Assembly: GCF_027568515.1 (NCBI RefSeq) | Contig: NZ_JANKZF010000014.1 | Span: forward strand, 1-64,000 | Length of the DNA stretch: 64,000 bases | Reading direction: 5' to 3' | Source of the DNA: Arthrobacter sp. HY1533 | Lineage (GTDB): Bacteria; Actinomycetota; Actinomycetes; Actinomycetales; Micrococcaceae | Part shown: piece after piece, positions 58,661-64,000 of the stretch | Numbering within the stretch: position 1 is the first letter of the stretch | Layout of the letters: every line of letters begins with the position of its first letter | The notes under the pieces: model-generated | Databases searched by the model: none | What the model saw: only the letters and a program-made list of their open reading frames with translations | What the model was told of the DNA's origin: nothing | Program-made: the position numbers and the translations under genes

Positions 58661-59662
58661 TTGGCTGCCGTCGGTTCCTCGGCGCCCCGCGCCCACCTGA
58701 GCCCCTTGGTGGGCATCCCCCTGGCGGTTGCCGCCGGGCTTGCCATCCCTCTCCAGGGCCGGGTCAACGGTGCGCTGGGGGCAAGGCTCGACGACGGGAT
58801 TGCCGCCGCGGTGGTCAGCTTCACCGTGGGCCTGTTGATCATGGTGGCCATCTCTCTGCTGCTCCCGCGCGGCCGCGCCGGACTGGCGGCAGTGGTTCCT
58901 GCCATCCGGGCCCGGAAGTTCCCGCCCTGGTACCTGCTGGCCGGGGTCATTGGGGCGTTTTTCGTCATGAGCCAGGGCCTGACCATTTCGGTGCTCGGCG
59001 TGGCGCTGTTCACCGTCTCCACGGTGACCGGCCAGATGGCGAGCGGGCTGCTGGTGGACCGCCTGGGCATGGGGCCGGCTGGCAAGAGGCGAATTACCGG
59101 CATGCGCGTGCTCGGCGCGGTGCTGACCGTTGCCGCCGTCGTCTGGGCCGTCTCGCCGCGCTTTGGCGATGGCCCCGGCGTCGGGAACCTGCTCCTGCCC
59201 CTGCTGCTCCCTGTGGCCGCGGGGTTCCTGCAGAGTTTCCAGCAGGCCATGAACGGCACCCAGACACTCCACTACGGAACGCCCATCACGGCCACATTCG
59301 TCAACCTGCTCACCGGCAGCGTGGTGCTGTGGATTGCGTGGCTGGCCAAGGCCGGGCTGGCGGGGGCGGGCAACCCGCTGCCGGGGGAGTGGTGGTACTA
59401 CCTGGGTGGGCCCCTGGGCTGCATTTACATTGGTGTGGGCGCCGTGCTTGTGCGCAGCCTGGGGATCTTGTTGACCGGGCTGGGCTTGATCGCCGGCCAG
59501 TTGCTCGGGTCCCTGGCCCTTGACCTTGTGCTGCCGACTCCCGGGTCGCAGGTGGCGGTGGCCACGGTGCTGGGAACATTGTTGACCTTGGCTGCGATTG
59601 TGGTGGCCACGCTGCCCTGGCCCAGGGTTGTCCGCAGGTCGGTTGGAAAACAAAGCCCCTGA
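58661..59662 (+). CDS. YdcZ/DUF606-type DMT-superfamily transporter
   Basis: A 333-residue membrane protein with about ten hydrophobic helices in two homologous halves (GIPLAVAAGLAIPLQGRVNGALGAR and LLLPVAAGFLQSFQQAMNG). This is the hallmark of fused YdcZ (DUF606) proteins of the drug/metabolite transporter superfamily. The substrate is unknown. TTG 58661 is chosen because GGAGG lies 5 nt upstream (58651-58655). Confidence 0.82.
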   Translation: MAAVGSSAPRAHLSPLVGIPLAVAAGLAIPLQGRVNGALGARLDDGIAAAVVSFTVGLLIMVAISLLLPRGRAGLAAVVPAIRARKFPPWYLLAGVIGAFFVMSQGLTISVLGVALFTVSTVTGQMASGLLVDRLGMGPAGKRRITGMRVLGAVLTVAAVVWAVSPRFGDGPGVGNLLLPLLLPVAAGFLQSFQQAMNGTQTLHYGTPITATFVNLLTGSVVLWIAWLAKAGLAGAGNPLPGEWWYYLGGPLGCIYIGVGAVLVRSLGILLTGLGLIAGQLLGSLALDLVLPTPGSQVAVATVLGTLLTLAAIVVATLPWPRVVRRSVGKQSP

Positions 59663-59791
59663 CCACCCGTGCTGAGGTTCGAGCTGACGGCGTCATTGAA
59701 TGCATTGCAACACGGGGTCATTCAACGCTTGCGGGGAATGTGCGCGGTAGCTTGGTTCCAACCATTGCCCGCACCGAAGGAGCCATCAGCG

Positions 59792-60856
59792 ATGCCCAGC
59801 ACCCCCGAATTGTTTGTCAGCGGCTACACCGAGGACGGCCAAGGCGCCGGACCCGGCCTTGCCCGCTTCGCCCTGGCGGACGACGGCACGGTGGGGGAGC
59901 AGACGGCCGCAGCCCCGGGAATGTCCAACCCCTCCTTCCTGTCCATGGCCGGAGGCGTGCTGCTGGCTGCTGAGGAATTGGCACAGGGGAACGTAGTCGC
60001 GTTGGATCCCCAGACGCTGGAGATTCTGGGCAGGACCTCCAGCCGCGGCGCCGACACCTGCCACGTGGCCCTCATCGACGGGTTCGTGTGGGCAGCAAAC
60101 TACAGCTCGGGCAACACCTCTGTCACCCCGCTGGCCCAGCTGCTGGACGGGTCAGCGCCCGAAGCGCCGGAACTGTTGTCGCATCCGGGAAGCGGGCCCG
60201 TTGCGGACCGGCAGGGCGAATCCCATGCGCACCAGGTGCTCGGCACGCAATGGGGGACAGTGCTTGTGGCCGACCTGGGTGCCGACCGTGTGGATGAGTA
60301 TTCCGCCTCGTCCAGGGTGCGGCTGGAGTCCGCGGAGCTGCCGCCCGGCACCGGCCCACGCCACATGGCCCTGAAGGGGGATTTCCTGCTGGTGGCCGGC
60401 GAGCTGGACGGGCACCTCCACGTGCTGCAGCGAACTCCTGTAGCGCACGTGCAGCCCGGGAACGGGGAATCCAACGGCGGTGGCCACTTCTGGCGCTGGC
60501 TGTTCAGAACGCCCTTGGCGGAAAGTGCCGCGGACATCGCGGCGGCGGGGGAGTTCTTCCCGTCCCACATCGAACTGTCCCCCGATGGCAGGCTTCTTTA
60601 CGCGGCCGTCCGCGGCCCCAACACGGTCGTGGCCCTGGATGTGTCGGACTTGCCGGCCCGGCCGAAGCTCCTGGGGCTGGTGCCCAGCGGCGGCAACTGG
60701 CCGCGGCACTTCGCCGTGGCCAACAACAAGATGTACGTGGCGAACCAGCTCTCCAACAATATTGCGGTCCTGGAACTTGATGCAGCGGGCCTCCCGGGTG
60801 TGGTCCCAACCCAGTTGGTGGATTTCGGCAGCCCCGCGTGCATTGTGCCGGCATGA
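59792..60856 (+). CDS. Lactonase-family beta-propeller protein (6-phosphogluconolactonase type)
   Basis: A 354-residue seven-bladed-propeller lactonase (PF10282 type): LFVSGYTEDG at the start, ANYSSGNTSVTPL, HAHQVLGTQWGTVLVADLGADRV, GTGPRHMAL and HIELSPDGRLLYAAVRGPNTV (family active-site and blade motifs). It may hydrolyse 6-phosphogluconolactone or another sugar lactone in the cytosol. ATG 59792 follows GAAGGAG (59776-59782) with 9-nt spacing. Confidence 0.87.
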   Translation: MPSTPELFVSGYTEDGQGAGPGLARFALADDGTVGEQTAAAPGMSNPSFLSMAGGVLLAAEELAQGNVVALDPQTLEILGRTSSRGADTCHVALIDGFVWAANYSSGNTSVTPLAQLLDGSAPEAPELLSHPGSGPVADRQGESHAHQVLGTQWGTVLVADLGADRVDEYSASSRVRLESAELPPGTGPRHMALKGDFLLVAGELDGHLHVLQRTPVAHVQPGNGESNGGGHFWRWLFRTPLAESAADIAAAGEFFPSHIELSPDGRLLYAAVRGPNTVVALDVSDLPARPKLLGLVPSGGNWPRHFAVANNKMYVANQLSNNIAVLELDAAGLPGVVPTQLVDFGSPACIVPA

Positions 60857-60964
60857 GCGGCGAACAGCTGAATTGACAGGGCAGGCCGGGAGCCGGGATT
60901 CGTGTCCTATGATGAATGCGCGCCTTGACCATGGGAGTCGGGCGATTTCTTCCAAAGGGGTTCC

Positions 60965-61831
60965 GTGGAAAGCACCGCCGGGAAGCGGCAACGAATCGAG
61001 GAAGCCGAAGCCCTGCTTGAACGGGCCCACGCCATCCCGTCCGGAGTCTTTGGCCGCTACGAATGCGAGCCAGGTTGGACGTGGAAGCCGCGCTTCAGTG
61101 ACTTTGACCTGTGGTGGGTGCTGCACGGCTACGGCCATGCCAGGATCAATGGGGAACCCGAGATCCGCATTGAGCCGGGGACCTTGCTGCTCCTGCGCCC
61201 GGGTGACACAGGTGATTTCCGGCAGGACCCGCAGGCGCCGCTGACCGTTTTGTCCAGCCACTTTGAACTGCTGGACATGGCCACGGGCCTGCCGCTGGAG
61301 CTGGACGGCCGGCACTTCCCCCGCCGCCGGCACCTGGTGAATGACAAAGGGCAGATTTCAGATCTCATGACCCGCCTTGTCCGTTCGCGCAGCGAGCCGT
61401 CCCTGTTCCGTTCGCTGGTCTCCCGGGGCTTGCTGCTGGAACTGCTGGCAGTGGTCTACAAGCTCGACGCCGCGGCCGACGGCGTCCAGCCGGAAATCGA
61501 CCACCGCCTCAACTCCGCCCTGGCCATCATCGGTGCCCGGCCGTCGCAGCGCCTGGCCCTGGGGGAGGTTGCCGCGGCGGCCGGTTTGTCGCCCAAGGAG
61601 TTGAGCGGGCTGTTTGTTCGGCAACTGGGTGTCACCTTCCGCCGCCACACGGTGGATGTGCGGATGGAACGGGCCCAATTTCTCCTCAATGGAACGGATC
61701 TCAGCGTGGGGCAAATTGCCCGGTCGCTTGGCTACCCGGACCAATTCCTGTTCAGCCGGCAGTTCCGGGCCAAGTTCGGCATGCCGCCGAGCCAGTACCG
61801 TGATTCAGTGCATAATTTGGGTCTTTCATGA
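60965..61831 (+). CDS. AraC-family transcriptional regulator
   Basis: A 288-residue AraC protein. An N-terminal cupin-like sensor (WWVLHGYGHARINGEPEIRI, PGTLLLLRPGD) is followed by the double HTH from about residue 190 (LALGEVAAAAGLSPKELSGLF, VGQIARSLGYPDQFLFSRQF, then FGMPPSQYR). GTG 60965 is preceded by AAAGGGG. It lies 87 bp upstream of the PhyH-SMP30 pair on the same strand and probably activates it, perhaps in response to a sugar-like ligand. Confidence 0.88.
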   Translation: MESTAGKRQRIEEAEALLERAHAIPSGVFGRYECEPGWTWKPRFSDFDLWWVLHGYGHARINGEPEIRIEPGTLLLLRPGDTGDFRQDPQAPLTVLSSHFELLDMATGLPLELDGRHFPRRRHLVNDKGQISDLMTRLVRSRSEPSLFRSLVSRGLLLELLAVVYKLDAAADGVQPEIDHRLNSALAIIGARPSQRLALGEVAAAAGLSPKELSGLFVRQLGVTFRRHTVDVRMERAQFLLNGTDLSVGQIARSLGYPDQFLFSRQFRAKFGMPPSQYRDSVHNLGLS

Positions 61832-61876
61832 CATGTACTGCCGCAGGCGTGCGCCCATAGTGTGAATGTCACTGGC

Positions 61877-61895
61877 CCGCGGGAACGTCCCGCGG
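61877..61895 (+). other. Leader hairpin upstream of the PhyH gene
   Basis: Perfect arms CCGCGGGA/TCCCGCGG with an ACG loop, ending 23 bp before the PhyH start and just upstream of its ribosome site (ACAGGAGA). It might modulate translation or serve as a regulator site. Confidence 0.45.
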
Positions 61896-61918
61896 AACTG
61901 ACCACAGGAGATAGACAC

Positions 61919-62767
61919 ATGTCACTGGCACGAGTGGACGATCTTGGCGGCGCATATGCCGACAGCCTCTACGCCACGGACGTCCTTGCGAACACGGTTG
62001 GCAATTTGCCGGCCGTCGACGTGGACGCCATTGAGGAATACCGGGCGCTGGGATTCCTGTCCGTGCGCGAAGCGCTCACACCGCAGGAGAACCAGCAGGC
62101 CCTGGCGGGGCTGAGGCACCTCATCGACAACCCCAAGGATGGGGTCGACCTCCAGTTTGAGGCATGGGCCCAGGACCAGCTGGCGCAGCTGCACGGCGAT
62201 GACCGCATGGACGCCGTCCGCAAGCTCCAGAAGTTCACCCATGCCGAAGACCGCCTGCTGGGCATCGCCAACCATCCAGGCATACTGCGCACGGTCAAGG
62301 CCATCATCGGCACCGACGACATTGTGCTGCTGCAGGACATGGCCCTCCTGAAGCCTCCGGGCGGTGGGCGCGAAAAGCCCTGGCACCAGGACAAGGCGTT
62401 CTTCAACCTCGACCTGGACGCCACCATCGTTGGAGTCTGGATTGCCCTGGATGCGGCAACCCCGGAAAACGGCTGCATGCATGTCATTCCCGGATCCCAC
62501 CGGGAGGGCCCCATTCCGCACTTCAAGCGGCGGGACTGGCAAATCTGTGACACCGACGTGGACACGGCCCGCAACGTGGCTGTTCCCCTTGATCCGGGTG
62601 GCCTGCTCTTTTTTGACGGCTACATCCACCACGGAACACCCCAAAACAGGACGGCCACCCGCCGTCGTGCCTTGCAGTTCCACTACGTCGCCCGCGACGT
62701 GCTGCGCATTACCGAGGAAGAACGCCTGGCCGTCTTTGGCCTGGAAGGACGTGGGGCAGAATGCTGA
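61919..62767 (+). CDS. PhyH-family Fe(II)/2-oxoglutarate dioxygenase
   Basis: A 282-residue phytanoyl-CoA dioxygenase-fold protein. The facial triad is H156-x-D158 in KPWHQDKAFF with a distal His (H237 or H238) in DGYIHHGTPQN, and Arg in TATRRRALQF should bind 2-oxoglutarate. ENGCMHVIPGSHREG is the family signature. The substrate is unknown. ATG 61919 follows ACAGGAGA. It overlaps the SMP-30-like gene by 7 bp, so the two act together; the AraC gene precedes. Confidence 0.87.
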   Translation: MSLARVDDLGGAYADSLYATDVLANTVGNLPAVDVDAIEEYRALGFLSVREALTPQENQQALAGLRHLIDNPKDGVDLQFEAWAQDQLAQLHGDDRMDAVRKLQKFTHAEDRLLGIANHPGILRTVKAIIGTDDIVLLQDMALLKPPGGGREKPWHQDKAFFNLDLDATIVGVWIALDAATPENGCMHVIPGSHREGPIPHFKRRDWQICDTDVDTARNVAVPLDPGGLLFFDGYIHHGTPQNRTATRRRALQFHYVARDVLRITEEERLAVFGLEGRGAEC

Positions 62768-63744
62768 GCGCACCCGCCAAGAACCGCGTGGTCACCATCG
62801 CCGGAGACGATTTCTCATGGCATGAGCTTGCGCTGGAGGAGCCCAACGAGGCGTCCTGGGCGCATCCCGGGGCCGCTGCTGGCCCGGACGGGGCACTTCA
62901 CATCGCAGGCGCCACGGGCCAGGAGATCATCTCGATCGGCGCTGACGGCACCATCTCCCGCGTCCGCCTTTCGACCACGGAGGCCCATGGCCTGGCCGTG
63001 GACCACCGGCAGTCTTTGTGGGTGGTCGACAACGGCCACAAGCCAGTGCCGAACGGCCTCAGCTACCAAGGCGAAAAGGTCCAGGGCAGGGTGCTGCGGG
63101 TTGGTTTCGACGGCGTCGAGCAGCAGTCATTGGCGGCCCCGGGACGGCTTCCCTGGCACCCGTGCAGCGTTGCCGTGCACGACCATGGACATGGTTCCGG
63201 CGGGCAGGTCTGGGTCGCGGACGGCTATGGGCAGAGCCTGGTGCACGCCTTCGACCGCGATGGCAGCCACCTGTGGACGACGGACGGCAGCGACAGCGGA
63301 CTTGCGTTCAGCACCCCTCACGGCATCCTGGTTGACGACTGGGGGCCGGAACCACGGCTCCTGGTGGCGGACCGGGGCAACCGGCGCATTGTTGCGCTGG
63401 GGATGGATGGCGGGGTGCTCGGGACGCTGGGTTCGGGGGTGCTCACGAGCCCGTCCGGGCTGGCCTTGCGGGAGGGGAAACTCTGGGTGACGGAACTCCA
63501 CGGATCACTGAAGGTTCTTGACCTGCAGGGAGAGCTCCTGGACAGCCTCGGCGCGGACTTCACGGAACGTTCGCCGGGGTGGCCCAACGCGCTTCGGGAC
63601 GGGGCCACTGTTGCGCCCCCAACCCCCGCCCTGCAGTTCAGCAGCCCCCACGGCATTGCCGCCTCAACCACGGGAGATGTGCTCGTCGGTGAATGGCGGA
63701 TCGGCGGGCGGGTCGTGCTGCTGCGGCCGGCAGGCGACAGTTGA
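62761..63744 (+). CDS. SMP-30/NHL-type beta-propeller protein
   Basis: A 327-residue propeller with repeated blades of the SMP-30/NHL type: AAGPDGALHIAGATGQEIISI, HGLAVDHRQSLWVVDNGH, GQVWVADGYGQSLVHAF, TPHGILVDDW, LLVADRGNRRIVAL, SPSGLALREGKLWVTEL and SSPHGIAASTTGDVLV. It could be a sugar lactonase or a binding protein; metal ligands are not certain. No signal peptide. Translationally coupled to PhyH (7-bp overlap). Confidence 0.78.
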   Translation: MLSAPAKNRVVTIAGDDFSWHELALEEPNEASWAHPGAAAGPDGALHIAGATGQEIISIGADGTISRVRLSTTEAHGLAVDHRQSLWVVDNGHKPVPNGLSYQGEKVQGRVLRVGFDGVEQQSLAAPGRLPWHPCSVAVHDHGHGSGGQVWVADGYGQSLVHAFDRDGSHLWTTDGSDSGLAFSTPHGILVDDWGPEPRLLVADRGNRRIVALGMDGGVLGTLGSGVLTSPSGLALREGKLWVTELHGSLKVLDLQGELLDSLGADFTERSPGWPNALRDGATVAPPTPALQFSSPHGIAASTTGDVLVGEWRIGGRVVLLRPAGDS

Positions 63745-63811
63745 CGGCTAGGGATGGTTGCCGAGGCTGGCCCAAGACAATGGAATCACCGCCCGGACCG
63801 GCACCGACTGC

Positions 63812-64000
63812 TCATCGCAGCGTCGCCGTGAACGACGGCACGTCGCATGTCCAGCCGTTCTCACCTCCAACGTGGATGCCGGCGTAGTTGCCCGAGCCTC
63901 TGTATTTTGTGCCGCTGACCGTCCCGGTGAGGTGCACAACGGTTGACTGCAACCCGGACACGTCGACGTCCCAGATCCCGCCGTTCTCAACGGCGGTGCC
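63812..64000 (-). CDS. C-terminal end of an unrecognised protein (partial)
   Basis: A frame on the minus strand is open from the window edge to TGA at 63812-63814 (62 codons). The visible end is beta-strand-like (IWDVDVSGLQSTVVHLTGTV, then GSGNYAGIHVGGENGWTCDV) with high GC at third positions. It looks like the last strands of a sugar-binding or hydrolase beta domain, but I cannot name a family from this fragment. Confidence 0.5.
   Translation of the reverse strand, partial: GTAVENGGIWDVDVSGLQSTVVHLTGTVSGTKYRGSGNYAGIHVGGENGWTCDVPSFTATLR

Noticed and set aside
1-64000. Prophage, insertion sequence, tRNA or rRNA.
   Set aside because: No integrase, transposase, phage structural gene, cloverleaf-like sequence or rRNA segment was recognised on either strand.

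Overview
The window is a high-GC, densely packed chromosomal segment. It most probably comes from an actinobacterium of the Micrococcaceae (Arthrobacter in the wide sense). The signs are a SAM-IV riboswitch upstream of metY, an efeUOB iron operon behind a DtxR/IdeR-like box, an LAXTG-type wall-sorting signal, and many genes whose start codon lies only 6-7 nt behind a -10 hexamer (leaderless transcripts). No rRNA, tRNA, CRISPR array, integrase or transposase is visible.

Left part (1-26 kb). After the 3' end of a probable Gfo/Idh/MocA oxidoreductase come a GH95-like glycosidase overlapping a DUF2264 gene, a lipoprotein, an IclR regulator and aminopeptidase C. Next are a DUF4091/GH123-like protein and a GH20 beta-hexosaminidase in tandem, then LysR divergent from tdh-kbl (threonine to glycine), an overlapping PP2C-like/APH-like pair, and two overlapping half-exporter ABC genes. 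A formylglycine-generating enzyme follows, coupled to a hexapeptide-acyltransferase fusion, then a DAO-type oxidoreductase, a LysE exporter and hutI.

Centre (26-41.5 kb). Two very large secreted GH101 endo-alpha-N-acetylgalactosaminidases lie on the minus strand; one ends in a wall anchor. On the plus strand follow agaS-like isomerase/deaminase, ROK kinase, PfkB kinase, class II aldolase and a DeoR regulator. Together they look like release and catabolism of O-linked GalNAc. The GH101 genes share a palindromic upstream motif. The intracellular GH95-like, GH123-like and GH20 enzymes and the sulfatase-maturation enzyme to the left fit the same theme of complex host-type glycan breakdown. No sugar importer, no GalNAc-6-P deacetylase and no sulfatase is in the window.

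Right part (41.5-64 kb). This holds efeUOB (iron uptake), a histidine phosphatase, a CPBP protease, a VOC protein, tex, SAM-IV riboswitch-metY-metX, a small membrane protein, TetR divergent from an MFS exporter, a GDSL hydrolase, a carboxylesterase, an S4 protein, a YdcZ-type transporter, a lactonase, AraC, a PhyH dioxygenase, an SMP-30-like protein and the 3' end of an unknown gene.

Two repeat classes stand out. One is a set of long near-perfect hairpins, each with its own sequence, at gene ends (14.6, 26.1, 41.6, 47.5 and 50.8 kb). The other is a dispersed palindromic repeat with core GATTGAGCYTGTCGAAATC (31.0 kb, a 59-bp-period tandem array at 53.7 kb, and a half copy embedded in the junction of two genes at 15.46 kb).
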